From Spirochaetota bacterium (GTDB taxonomy: Bacteria > Spirochaetota > Spirochaetia > Treponematales > Rectinemataceae), in NCBI GenBank assembly GCA_026398595.1, contig JAPLSO010000051.1, forward strand, positions 62,001 through 126,000: DNA of 64,000 bases. Direction: 5' to 3'. Below are positions 1 through 8,409 of the stretch, piece by piece. Position 1 is the stretch's first letter. Every line of letters begins with the position of its first letter. The notes beneath the pieces were generated by a model. It saw only the letters and a list, made by a program, of their open reading frames with translations, was not told the origin of the DNA and did not search any database. A program made the position numbers and the translations under genes.

Positions 1-1044
1 GGATTCGGTCAAGCCCAGCTCTGGGTCGACCGAATAGAGCTTGACCTCGGCCTGCCCAGGCTCTTTTCCCTCATCGATGAGGAGAACCTGACTGCGGGAA
101 GGGTCATGGATCTGAAGGAATCCATCCTCTTTCCTGAGGTGAAATCGCAGGGGAAGGGCTCTGTGCCCGGCGACCCAAAAACGGCTGCGGCCGACCGGGC
201 CGAGGATGGCTTCGAGGCTGGCCGCGACGGCGCTTTCTTCCGCCTCGCCGTCGCGGGTCCAGATCAGGGCGCGCACCAGATCGGGCCGGAAGCGGTATTC
301 GAGAAGGTCCTCAGGCCCGAGGGCGAAAGCCGGCTCGGCGTGGCTCGCGCAAAAGCTTCTTCCCGCGGCGACGAGGGGGAGGAGAAGCTCATAGCTCCGC
401 ACGAACTCCATGGCCTTCTGGCCATATCGAGCAGTGAACCATTCGGCCCCCATGAGGCCTTCGAGGCTGTACTTGCCGAAGGGGCTGTCCCCCTCGGTGG
501 ATCGGTTCCCCAGGTTGTCGTGGTTGCCCTTGAGACAGCGGAATCGACCCGGGAAGAGAATCTGCAGGAAGGCTGCCTCGAGGAGGGCCGAAAGCGACAA
601 GGTCATCTCCGCCTCCATCTCCGGCCCCAGAAGGCCCTCGAGACCGCGGGCCCTAACGATCCGGTCGGCGGCCTTTATCCATCGCGCGGCCGCTTCCTGG
701 CCTTCGGAGTGGATGATGTCGCCCAGACAGAGCACCGAAACCTCACCCGCTGCCAAGGCCTCGGCCACCTGAGCGCTGCTTCCAGGCAGAGGCGAGCGCA
801 GCAGATCGCGGATGAGACGCGGCCGCGCGTGGAGATCGGGGATGATGATGATCTTTACGTCGGAGACGCGGACCAAACCACCGGGAAGTCCGGAACCTGA
901 TAGCGGGCGGCCTTCCCCTTTCTCGCCGGCTAAAGCAGCCGAGGCGCCTGAAATCAAGGATTCGAGAAGGCCGACCTCGGGCGGAGCGTTCCATTCGGAA
1001 CAGGACAAGGCGAACTCGATTGCTTCTCTCGCCGCGCCTTCCAA
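1..1044 (-). CDS. Metallophosphoesterase (3' end cut by window edge)
   Basis: Calcineurin-like metallophosphoesterase; the visible 348 codons are open to the left edge. Read from a TTG at 1044, metal-binding motifs appear in family order: D-x-H (D70, H72), GDIIHS (D109, H112; the usual GDxxD has His here), GNHD (174-176), SHA (H235) and AGH (H294). The TTG start is chosen because a GAGG box (1053-1056) sits 8 bases upstream; no ATG fits the 5' end. It begins 16 bases after the TPR gene stop, so it is probably the third gene of a minus-strand operon. The substrate cannot be read from the sequence. The first ~60 residues are a low-similarity extension. Family assignment is firm; start is tentative. 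Confidence 0.82.
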   Translation of the reverse strand, partial: MEGAAREAIEFALSCSEWNAPPEVGLLESLISGASAALAGEKGEGRPLSGSGLPGGLVRVSDVKIIIIPDLHARPRLIRDLLRSPLPGSSAQVAEALAAGEVSVLCLGDIIHSEGQEAAARWIKAADRIVRARGLEGLLGPEMEAEMTLSLSALLEAAFLQILFPGRFRCLKGNHDNLGNRSTEGDSPFGKYSLEGLMGAEWFTARYGQKAMEFVRSYELLLPLVAAGRSFCASHAEPAFALGPEDLLEYRFRPDLVRALIWTRDGEAEESAVAASLEAILGPVGRSRFWVAGHRALPLRFHLRKEDGFLQIHDPSRSQVLLIDEGKEPGQAEVKLYSVDPELGLTES

Positions 1045-1060
1045 ATTGTTTGCCTCTTTT

Positions 1061-2290
1061 TTAGTCTTCCCCGCCCGAAACCCTAGCGATCCATTCAGCC
1101 GCGAGGGAATCGTCGGGATCTATCTCCAGAGCGCTCCTGAAGAATCCGAGGGCCTCCCCCTTCTCACCCATTCTAAGGACAAGAGCGCCCAGGTTCACGA
1201 TGATCTTGACGTTTTCAGGCTCCAGGCGAAGGGCCTTTTCCAGGCTGACCCTTGCCTGGTCCAAGTTGCCCAGCTCCATCTGGCAAAGGGCGAGCTCGTT
1301 ATACGTGTCGCTCTCCTGGGAGCCGAGGATGGCGGCTTTTTCGAAGGCCTCGGCGCCGTCGGCCCAGTTTCCAAGCCGCCGCGAAGCCCAGCCTACGAGA
1401 AACCATCCGTTCCAGAGGCCCGGATTCCTTTCGACGAAGGCCTTGGCATGCTCAAGCCCCTTCTCCTCCTGGCCCATCTGGATGAAGTCGTAGGCTTCCT
1501 TGAAAGCGTTATCGAGGTAGCCAAGTTCCCCAAGCTTCCTCAGCGCCTCCTTGGCCGTGGCCACCTTATCCTTGTCCTCTCCCCGTTTAATGAAACTCGT
1601 GAAAAGGGAGACCGCCCTATCGAAGTTCTTAACCTTGAGGTAAAAAAAGGCTGCGTGGTAGTAGGCGGGCGCGAAAGGCGGCTCCATCGCGAGAAGCTTC
1701 CGATAGCAGCCCAGGGCGAGGTCCTCTTCCTCCTCGGCCCTATCCTCGTTCAATTCCTCCCTCAGGAGTTTCGCGTGCTCTTCCCTGAGGAGGGCGAGAT
1801 CGAGGATGGGTTCCGGAGCCTCGGGATAGAGTCCTTCCAGGGCGAGGAGGATCTCCTCGACGAGATCCCATTCCTTAGTCTGGGCCTTCGCGAGCCCGGC
1901 ATCCGACAGCTCGGCAAGGAGCTCCGGCCGCAGCGCTCGGATAAGCGCTCTGTATCGTGGGGCTTGCGCGTGGTCAGGCTGCCAGGCGAGTACCCTGAGG
2001 ATGCCGGCCATCACGCTCTCGGGGCTTATCATCGATGGGTCGAATTTAACAATCTTGCCCGGCGTCTGGACGGGAAGGGGTATTTTCACGTCAAAGCCTT
2101 CGATCCCGAGGCTCAGTACCGCTTCCTCGGGAAGCCGGACGAAGATAACCGAGGACAGGGCGCGCTCAGCCCTCTCGGCGAAACGATCGATTTTCTTGGG
2201 CTTCACCTCAGCTTGTACGGAATCGAAGCGCTGGGCGTTCGGGCGGGCGGGAGGCTTGGAACCCGGTTCCCTCCGCGTTGATCTGTTCAT
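1061..2290 (-). CDS. TPR repeat protein
   Basis: A 409-residue soluble-looking protein with no signal peptide. Tetratricopeptide repeats are clear in the C-terminal half: about residues 205-240, then three consecutive 34-residue units at about 296-328, 331-363 and 366-398, the last two with A-L-x-L-x-P / A-L-E-I-D-P endings. The N-terminal ~50 residues are basic and Pro/Arg-rich and probably disordered. Its ATG overlaps the stop of the upstream membrane gene (ATGA), implying translational coupling. Likely role is protein-protein scaffolding; the partner is unknown. Confidence 0.85.
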   Translation of the reverse strand: MNRSTRREPGSKPPARPNAQRFDSVQAEVKPKKIDRFAERAERALSSVIFVRLPEEAVLSLGIEGFDVKIPLPVQTPGKIVKFDPSMISPESVMAGILRVLAWQPDHAQAPRYRALIRALRPELLAELSDAGLAKAQTKEWDLVEEILLALEGLYPEAPEPILDLALLREEHAKLLREELNEDRAEEEEDLALGCYRKLLAMEPPFAPAYYHAAFFYLKVKNFDRAVSLFTSFIKRGEDKDKVATAKEALRKLGELGYLDNAFKEAYDFIQMGQEEKGLEHAKAFVERNPGLWNGWFLVGWASRRLGNWADGAEAFEKAAILGSQESDTYNELALCQMELGNLDQARVSLEKALRLEPENVKIIVNLGALVLRMGEKGEALGFFRSALEIDPDDSLAAEWIARVSGGED

Positions 2291-3069
2291 TTCCCCTCCT
2301 TCCAGGGGAAAATCATCCCTTTAAGGGTACGTTCGCCCACGAGGTCCTTCTCCTCCTCCAGGAGCTCCACCCAGGGGACGCGTTGTTTTCGCATCGAAGG
2401 GTCCTTGCCTTCCAGCCAGTTATATTTCTTAAGCCTCAATTTGACCGCGTCGGCGCTGGCGAGGGCGAGGCCCGCGAAGCCTGGGGCCAAAAAGGCAAGG
2501 GCTACCGAGAGTACGAGGGTGACGGTGTTGTAAAGAAGGAGGAAGAAGGAAAAACCCAGGTTATCCAGAAGTAGCGTGAAGGCGACCCGGGCGTTCCGCC
2601 TGAGACTCCCGCCGCGTCGCGCTGCCAAAGGCAGGAAATACTGGGAGGCGAGGACTAAGGTGAGATTGACCCAGAAGAGAAGGCTGGCGAGGAAGAGACC
2701 GATAAAGCTCTTCATCCCCAAATAAAAGGGTATGCCCACCATGAAGGAAAAAATGACGAGGAGGCAGAGAAGACCGAAGGCTATTCCAGGCTTCCAGGCT
2801 TCTCCGATACGCGAAAAGAATTCTTGGAATCCCGTACTTTTATAATCGGCGATACCGTCCACGGCGTAAGCCGTGAGGGAGTGCCAGACGCCTAAAGCCA
2901 GGACGCCGAGGCAGAGGGCGATCAGAGAGAGAGCATCGCCCGCTCCCAGAACAGGCGGAACCACTATGAATACAAGCGCTAAGAGCAGATACCCGGCATT
3001 AAAAGCGACAAGAGCGAAGAGATTATCCCAGCCGTCGAAGAACGCTTTCTTGATGAAAAATCCTGTCAT
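2287..3069 (-). CDS. Multi-pass integral membrane protein, unknown function
   Basis: 260 residues with about six hydrophobic segments (roughly 17-37, 43-61, 94-115, 125-146 and two between 168 and 205), followed by a charged cytoplasmic-type tail of about 50 residues. No catalytic motif is recognised. It is the first gene of a minus-strand run followed by the TPR and phosphoesterase genes, overlapping the TPR start by four bases. Upstream a TATAGT hexamer lies 11 bases before the ATG and no Shine-Dalgarno box is obvious, so the 5' leader would be very short. Function not assigned. Confidence 0.75.
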   Translation of the reverse strand: MTGFFIKKAFFDGWDNLFALVAFNAGYLLLALVFIVVPPVLGAGDALSLIALCLGVLALGVWHSLTAYAVDGIADYKSTGFQEFFSRIGEAWKPGIAFGLLCLLVIFSFMVGIPFYLGMKSFIGLFLASLLFWVNLTLVLASQYFLPLAARRGGSLRRNARVAFTLLLDNLGFSFFLLLYNTVTLVLSVALAFLAPGFAGLALASADAVKLRLKKYNWLEGKDPSMRKQRVPWVELLEEEKDLVGERTLKGMIFPWKEGK

Positions 3070-3216
3070 GCTGAGGTAATACTATAATGCTTGACCTTTG
3101 GGCAAGTACGCGGATATTGTTGACCTTGGAAACGTCGCCGGACCCCGGTGAGACGGACCGCCCTTCCTTAGGACTTTAACCGGGAAGGGTATCAACGCGA
3201 GAAGAGGGGTACGGCT

Positions 3217-4395
3217 GTGAAAGACCAGTACCACTTCGAGCTCGAATCTTTCATGTCACGCGAAAGGTTCGAGCGTATCAAGGCCTTCGCGGAAGACAAG
3301 GAAACCCCCTGTCTCGTCATCGATCTCGACATCATCAGGAAGAACTACGAAGATCTGCGGCGGTATCTGCCCTTCGCCAAGATCTATTACGCGGTTAAAG
3401 CCAACGCCGATGACGCCGTGGTTTCCCTTTTGAGGGATTTAGGCTCATCCTTCGACATCGCGTCGCGCTACGAACTCGACCAACTCATCAGGTTGGGAAT
3501 CCCGCCAGAAAGGATGAGTTTTGGCAACACGATCAAGAAAGAGAAGGATATTGCCTATTTTTACGAAAAAGGAGTCAGGCTCTTCGTCACCGATTCGATC
3601 ACCGATCTCGACAAGCTTTCAAGGGCGGCGCCTGGATCGAAGGTGTTCTTTCGACTCCTCACCGAAGGCTTAGGCGCCGACTGGCCCCTTTCGAAGAAGT
3701 TCGGCTCTCACCCTGATCTAGCGCGGCAACTCATCAAGACAGCCGTGCGCTTCGGTCTTGAACCATATGGGATATCCTTCCATCCCGGCAGCCAGCAGCG
3801 GGACGTCGGCCAATGGTCCAGCGCCCTCACCACGGTGGCTCAGCTCTTCGCCTGGGCCAGGGACGATCTCATGGTCGATCTGAAGATGATCAATATGGGC
3901 GGAGGCTTCCCCGCCAACTACATCGAGCCGACCGACAGCCTCGCTCAATACACCGAGGACATCAAGCGGTTCCTCGACAACTCCTTCAAGAACGACTGGC
4001 CCGAGGAGATCATCATCGAGCCGGGCCGCTCCATGGCTGGGGATTCGGGCGTCATCGTGTCCGAGATCATCAATATTGCCAAGAAATCCGTGCACGAGCG
4101 CTACCCCTGGGTCTTCCTCGATATCGGAAAATTCGGCGGCCTCATCGAAACCCTGGACGAGGCCATCAAGTACCCGATCTACTTCGAAGGCGAAGGCACA
4201 GCCGTCGATGTTATACTCGCCGGTCCGACCTGCGATTCAATGGACATCCTCTACGAGAAGACACAGTATATGATGCCCGAGAATGCACGCATCGGGGACA
4301 GGGTCTACATCCTGACCGCGGGGGCCTACACCCAGAGCTATTCCTCGGTCTATTTCAACGGCTTCCCGCCGCTCGCATCGTATATCCTGAGATGA
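3217..4395 (+). CDS. Ornithine/lysine-type PLP decarboxylase (fold type III)
   Basis: 392 residues, the usual length for bacterial alanine-racemase-fold decarboxylases. YAVKAN at 58-63 supplies the PLP Schiff-base lysine (K61). HPGSQ, a glycine-rich MGGGFP phosphate-binding loop, EPGRS and GPTCDSMD (C339, D340) follow in the order found in ornithine decarboxylases; the C-D pair is the substrate-side active-site element of ODC. Predicted reaction: ornithine (or lysine) to putrescine (or cadaverine) plus CO2. Diaminopimelate or carboxynorspermidine decarboxylation is less likely. Start is GTG with GAGGGG upstream. Its stop overlaps the start of the next gene (ATGA). Confidence 0.88.
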   Translation: MKDQYHFELESFMSRERFERIKAFAEDKETPCLVIDLDIIRKNYEDLRRYLPFAKIYYAVKANADDAVVSLLRDLGSSFDIASRYELDQLIRLGIPPERMSFGNTIKKEKDIAYFYEKGVRLFVTDSITDLDKLSRAAPGSKVFFRLLTEGLGADWPLSKKFGSHPDLARQLIKTAVRFGLEPYGISFHPGSQQRDVGQWSSALTTVAQLFAWARDDLMVDLKMINMGGGFPANYIEPTDSLAQYTEDIKRFLDNSFKNDWPEEIIIEPGRSMAGDSGVIVSEIINIAKKSVHERYPWVFLDIGKFGGLIETLDEAIKYPIYFEGEGTAVDVILAGPTCDSMDILYEKTQYMMPENARIGDRVYILTAGAYTQSYSSVYFNGFPPLASYILR

Positions 4396-5450
4396 AGAAC
4401 TCGGCGCGGCCGAGGCTGCGGGGTCTGCTGGCAGTCCTGCCTGCCTTCCTCATCATCGGAGTAGTGGGAAGCCTTTTCGTATTCAACGTCAAGGGTACGG
4501 CAAATAGCCGCGTATCGACGATTGCAGCCAGCCCGGCCAAGTCGTCATCTGCGGACAAGCCCAAGGTTTCGGGCCTGTCAGGCGGGTCGGCCCCCTTCCT
4601 TGCCCCGCGGACCGATACTTCCTCGCGTCCCTTCCGTATCCTGAGCTGGAACCTGCGCGACTGCGCGGCCACGGACAGCAAGACGGGCGAGCGCCTCTCA
4701 TTCCACGAGCCCATCGCCGAGGTTCTGTCTGAACTCAAGCCCGACCTGGCGGCGTTCGTGGAAATCCAGCAGGACGATGAAAAGGGAGGGGATATCGCAC
4801 TGCTTCAGGTTGCCCTGGCTAAAGCCGGCTGGGCCATGCCGTACCAGACATCGGTCGAGACGGGGGGACAGGACGACATAGCTGTATTTTCACGCAGCCC
4901 CATTCTTTCTTCGGAGTCCGTACTCGAGCCCGGTTCTTCGGAATCCTGGCCCAGACCAGGCCTCCATGCCGTCGTCGAGGCGGCGGGCGAGAAATTGGAT
5001 TTCTTCATATTCCATTTCAAGGCGATGTCGGATAAAGACTCAGAAGCCATACGAAAGGCGCAAGCCAAGGCCGAGGCCAACCTCGTCAGGAAGGATATCG
5101 CCCAGGGAACCTTGTCGGGCCTTGTTGTCGTGGCCGGCGACCTCAACACGACCAACCCCGGCGATCGGGGCTCGCCTGATTCTACGCTTGGACTCCTGAT
5201 GCTGAAGGACGATTCAGATCCATCCAATGATTTCAAGGATCCAATCGAGGACTTGAGCCCTCAGGTGCCCACATTCGTTGACAAACACTATCGTTCCGTC
5301 CTCGACCACCTGATCCTGTCACCCAAAGCGGCGGCGGCCCTGGAACCGGGCTCAGCCCTGGTCTACACAGACCTGCCTGCGGCAAAACCTATTCCCATTT
5401 CGGATCACCGGCCTATCCTGGTGGAACTCAATTTGAATTCAGGGAAATAA
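4392..5450 (+). CDS. Exported endonuclease/exonuclease/phosphatase family protein
   Basis: 352 residues. A signal peptide or anchor spans about 13-33 and is followed by a Ser/Ala/Pro-rich linker to ~80. The catalytic domain shows the DNase I-like order: LSWNLRD, F-x-E (AFVEIQ), FHFKAM, GDLNTT, LDHLILS and SDHRP near the C-terminus. The domain therefore lies outside the inner membrane; it could act on nucleic acid, sugar phosphates or lipids. The start ATG at 4392 overlaps the decarboxylase stop; the open frame extends upstream inside that gene but that part has no family similarity. A bidirectional-looking hairpin follows directly. Confidence 0.85.
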   Translation: MKNSARPRLRGLLAVLPAFLIIGVVGSLFVFNVKGTANSRVSTIAASPAKSSSADKPKVSGLSGGSAPFLAPRTDTSSRPFRILSWNLRDCAATDSKTGERLSFHEPIAEVLSELKPDLAAFVEIQQDDEKGGDIALLQVALAKAGWAMPYQTSVETGGQDDIAVFSRSPILSSESVLEPGSSESWPRPGLHAVVEAAGEKLDFFIFHFKAMSDKDSEAIRKAQAKAEANLVRKDIAQGTLSGLVVVAGDLNTTNPGDRGSPDSTLGLLMLKDDSDPSNDFKDPIEDLSPQVPTFVDKHYRSVLDHLILSPKAAAALEPGSALVYTDLPAAKPIPISDHRPILVELNLNSGK

Positions 5451-5473
5451 AAAGGCGGCCCGTTGAGGCCGCC
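5448..5473 (-). terminator. Intrinsic terminator of the aminotransferase gene
   Basis: GGCGGCC (5454-5460), six-base loop, GGCCGCC (5467-5473). Read on the minus strand the stem is followed by a T-rich tract (TTTTTATTT), so it ends the minus-strand aminotransferase transcript. It also lies four bases after the plus-strand stop at 5450 and may partly serve both genes. Confidence 0.75.
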
Positions 5474-5487
5474 GTATCGTCCGCGAT

Positions 5488-6783
5488 TCAAGCCTTTTTC
5501 GCGAGTTTCTCCGCGGAAGCCACGACAATGTCGAGGAACTCAGGGATATGCTCTTCCTCGAGGCTCGAGAAGGCTACGCGCAGATACTTGTCCTGCATGG
5601 AGATCGTGCCAATGCTTGACTTCTCCAGCAGTTCAACACGTAAAGCTTCGGCCGAGATCCCCTTGCACAGGAAGCTCATAAAATATCCCGAATTAAAGGG
5701 AAGAGGCTCGAGGCAACTAGGTAGCTCACGTTTGGAGAAATAATCCATCATCGCCCGGTAACGCCCTTCCAGCACTTTTCTATAGCGGGTTTTCTGATTC
5801 TCATAGCCGGGATAGAGGAGGGCTTTTAGAAGGAGATGCTGGGCGAGGCCCGAGGAACTCGACACCGAGGAACGGATTATCCCCAGGGTCTTCTTGACAA
5901 GGGCATCCTGGGCGGCCTCGGAGAGACCCTTGCCCGCGAAGGTTATGAACCCCGTCCTGAAGCCCCAGACATAATCTTCCTTGGTGGGGCCATCGGCTTT
6001 CACGGCGAGAATCCTCTCGTGGGCGTCGGCCAGGCGGGCGAAGATGGATTCCCGTAACAGTCCTTCCTGATATTGGAGACCAAAATAGGCGTCATCGGCG
6101 ATGACGAGGACGTCCCTGCCCCCATCGGCCAAGGCGACGAGGAGAGCGATGATGGCGTCGGCTTCCTTCAGGGTGAGCGAATAACCCGTGGGATTGTTGG
6201 GGAAGTTGAGAAGACAGACGGCCTTGGAGCCCTTAGTCCCGTGCAGCGCGGCCTCGAGGCCTTTGACATTGTAGCCGCCCAAGGAGAAGATCGGGAAGGT
6301 GACACCCTTGGCGCACTTACGCTCCTCCACGATGAGCCGGTAGTTAGGCCAGTGCATGTCGGGTATGACGACTTCGTCGCCCGGATCGATGAACAAGTCA
6401 GAAATATAGGAGACGGCGGCGGTGAGGCCCGGCACCACAACGGGGAGGGAAAAGGATTTCCCTGCAAGGGAGGGATTTTTGCGCGACATAGCCGTCTTCC
6501 ATTCCTTTCGTAATGCCATGACACCCCCCGTGGGTGCATAGGCCACGGCTTCCTCGGGGCTCAAGGTAGGCAGAGCCTCGCGCAGGGCATCGAGCATCAT
6601 AGGCTTCCCGTCCTCGTAGGCCATACCGATGGTGGCGTTGAAGCGGTGGGCTTTCTCGCCGGCCTCGGCGCTCTGGGTGAGGATGCCCTTGGGGAAATAC
6701 ATGTGCTTCCCCAAGTCGGAGAGCAGCCTTCCAGCCGTTGATCCCGCTAAAATCGCGTTGAGTTCCTCTGCCAACTGGTTCAT
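5488..6783 (-). CDS. Class I/II PLP-dependent aminotransferase
   Basis: 431 residues, fold type I. NFPNNPTGY (193-201) gives the PLP-contacting Asn, IADDAYFG (228-235) the Asp/Tyr pair, and TKEDYVWGFR (267-276) the Schiff-base lysine (K268) and carboxylate-binding arginine (R276). Amino donor and acceptor cannot be fixed. It is not an obvious HisC, although hisC is missing from the his operon in this window. Start ATG has a strong AGGAGG box. Single-gene unit with its own terminator. Confidence 0.85.
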   Translation of the reverse strand: MNQLAEELNAILAGSTAGRLLSDLGKHMYFPKGILTQSAEAGEKAHRFNATIGMAYEDGKPMMLDALREALPTLSPEEAVAYAPTGGVMALRKEWKTAMSRKNPSLAGKSFSLPVVVPGLTAAVSYISDLFIDPGDEVVIPDMHWPNYRLIVEERKCAKGVTFPIFSLGGYNVKGLEAALHGTKGSKAVCLLNFPNNPTGYSLTLKEADAIIALLVALADGGRDVLVIADDAYFGLQYQEGLLRESIFARLADAHERILAVKADGPTKEDYVWGFRTGFITFAGKGLSEAAQDALVKKTLGIIRSSVSSSSGLAQHLLLKALLYPGYENQKTRYRKVLEGRYRAMMDYFSKRELPSCLEPLPFNSGYFMSFLCKGISAEALRVELLEKSSIGTISMQDKYLRVAFSSLEEEHIPEFLDIVVASAEKLAKKA

Positions 6784-6891
6784 CCCTTGTCCTCCTGAGA
6801 CCCGGCCTCCGGGGTTTCTGGAAGCCTAGGAAGCTTTCGATCCGCTGTCAAGGAAGGTTCGGACCGATTCGAGTCGGGTTATCCCCATGCG

Positions 6892-6921
6892 TTGACATTT
6901 TTCCATCTCAATGCTTATATA
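6892..6921 (+). promoter_or_regulatory. Sigma-70-type promoter for the FMN-binding protein
   Basis: TTGACA at 6892-6897 and TATATA at 6916-6921 with an 18-base spacer, 29 bases before the ATG at 6951. The -35 matches consensus fully. Confidence 0.7.
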
Positions 6922-6950
6922 TAAACAATTTTTCATTATTGGAGAAACCT

Positions 6951-7775
6951 ATGAAACGATTGATAAGTCTCGCGCTTGTCCTCGCCTGCGTTGCAGGGAC
7001 GGCTTTCGCCCAGGTTGACCTCGCCAAGGTGAAGGACGGCGTCTATTTCGCGCAGAGCGCCAAATATTCCAACACCGGATGGAAAGAGCAGGTCACCGTC
7101 GCCGTCTCGAGCGGCAAGATCGTCGAGGCTGCCTGGAACGGCGTCTCCAACATCGCGGGCGCCGCGGACAAGCTCTTCTATGCGGCCTCCGGCAAGTACG
7201 GCATGATCAAGGCCTCGAAGATCAAGTCCGAGTGGGATACGGAAGCCAAGGCGACAGCCGCTTACCTCGTCAAGACCCAGGATATAAATTTCTCTAAGAT
7301 CGGTTCCGACGGCCACACCGACGCGATCACCGGCGCGACCATCACGGTCTCCGAGTTCTTCGCCCTCGCCAAGCAGGCCCTCGCTTCGGCCCCCGTCGCC
7401 AAAGGAAGCTACAAAAACGGCTATTACTTCGCCCAGCAGGCGGACTTCGACAAGAGTTCCGGCTGGAAGGACAGCGTCCTCGTCACGGTCGTCAACGGCT
7501 CGATCGTCGATGTGGTGTGGAACGGCACCTACAAGGACGCCACCAAGAAGTCCAAGATCGTCGAGGCGACCGAAGGCCGCTACGGCATGGGCAAGGTCGC
7601 CAAGAAGGGCGAGTGGAACGTCCAGGCCAACGCCGTCGAAGAGGCCATCGTGAAAGCGGGAAATCCCTCGAAGATCGCGGTTAAAGCCGACGGAACCTCG
7701 GATGCGATCTCCGGCGCCTCGATTCATGTCACGCTCGTGGGCCTCGCAGTCGACGCGCTCAAGGCCGCAAAATAA
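6951..7775 (+). CDS. Exported double FMN-binding-domain protein
   Basis: 274 residues: signal peptide (1-20, ending AFA), then two tandem FMN-binding domains (about 22-140 and 152-270) that are internal duplicates, each opening with K-(D/N)-G-x-Y-F-A-Q and containing W-N-G. Each ends in an ApbE-type flavinylation signature: DAITGAT (124-130) and DAISGAS (251-257). By analogy with NqrC/RnfG-type domains FMN would be attached covalently to Thr130 and Ser257 outside the inner membrane, giving a small periplasmic electron carrier. ATG at 6951 is chosen over a TTG at 6939 because GGAG lies upstream of it and the signal peptide then starts MKR. Monocistronic between a good promoter and a strong terminator. 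Confidence 0.88.
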   Translation: MKRLISLALVLACVAGTAFAQVDLAKVKDGVYFAQSAKYSNTGWKEQVTVAVSSGKIVEAAWNGVSNIAGAADKLFYAASGKYGMIKASKIKSEWDTEAKATAAYLVKTQDINFSKIGSDGHTDAITGATITVSEFFALAKQALASAPVAKGSYKNGYYFAQQADFDKSSGWKDSVLVTVVNGSIVDVVWNGTYKDATKKSKIVEATEGRYGMGKVAKKGEWNVQANAVEEAIVKAGNPSKIAVKADGTSDAISGASIHVTLVGLAVDALKAAK

Positions 7776-7795
7776 GCTTTCTATTATTTATAAAT

Positions 7796-7822
7796 GAAAG
7801 GCGGCCCCAGGGCCGCCTTTTT
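7796..7822 (+). terminator. Intrinsic terminator of the FMN-binding protein gene
   Basis: GGCGGCC / GGCCGCC stem (7800-7817) with a minimal loop, followed by TTTTT (7818-7822); 20 bases after the stop codon. Confidence 0.9.
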
Positions 7823-7854
7823 GCTATAGCGCGATGAAACGCAAAGGAGGGTCC

Positions 7855-8409
7855 ATGGAAAAAGGGAAGCCGGCTTTCGTTTCCGATTTCGCTTCGGTGA
7901 CAGGTGATGTGAGCCTGGGCAATCTTTGTTCAATCTGGCATAACAGCACCCTGCGAGGTGACCTGGCGTCGATCTCGATCGGCGAACGGTGCAATATCCA
8001 GGATGGGGCCGTCCTCCATGTCGCCGACGATTTGCCCTGCCTCGTCGGGAAGGACGTAACCGTCGGCCACGGCGCCATTGTCCATGGCTGCAAGATCGGC
8101 GACCGCTGCCTTGTTGGCATGGGATCGATCCTTCTCAATGGCTGCGAGATCGGCGCCGAAAGCATCGTCGGGGCTGGAGCCCTCGTCACCGAGGGAAAGA
8201 TATTCCCGCCGCGAAGTCTCCTCCTCGGAAGTCCAGCGCGCCGGGTGCGAAAGATCTCCGACACCGAGGTAGAACGAATCCTCCAATCCGCCGCGGACTA
8301 TGTGGAGCTCGCCGAAAAGGCCGCGGCCACGGAAGCCAGCCTGTACAAAGCAGAGGATGTCCGGCATACTGGGGGTGGATCGAAAACAGCTATTGAGGAT
8401 GTTCCGTGA
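7855..8409 (+). CDS. Gamma-carbonic anhydrase family protein (left-handed beta helix)
   Basis: 184 residues of hexapeptide-repeat sequence. Residues match the gamma-carbonic anhydrase/YrdA family: RGD (34-36), NIQDG (47-51) and the three zinc histidines H55 (VLHV), H72 and H77 (GHGAIVHG). The last ~45 residues form a charged helix. Likely a trimeric zinc enzyme or metal-binding protein; carbonic anhydrase activity is not certain in this family. Start 7855 is chosen over 7834 because AAGGAGGG precedes it at the right distance. Its stop overlaps the galactokinase GTG (GTGA). Confidence 0.85.
   Translation: MEKGKPAFVSDFASVTGDVSLGNLCSIWHNSTLRGDLASISIGERCNIQDGAVLHVADDLPCLVGKDVTVGHGAIVHGCKIGDRCLVGMGSILLNGCEIGAESIVGAGALVTEGKIFPPRSLLLGSPARRVRKISDTEVERILQSAADYVELAEKAAATEASLYKAEDVRHTGGGSKTAIEDVP

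Noticed and set aside
812-2281. 489-residue plus-strand open frame
   Set aside because: It is the antisense shadow of the TPR and phosphoesterase genes; its product has no domain pattern, while the minus strand shows clear TPR and metal motifs.
3813-4391. N-terminal extension of the exonuclease-family gene
   Set aside because: Lies inside the decarboxylase in another frame; the signal anchor begins at ATG 4392.
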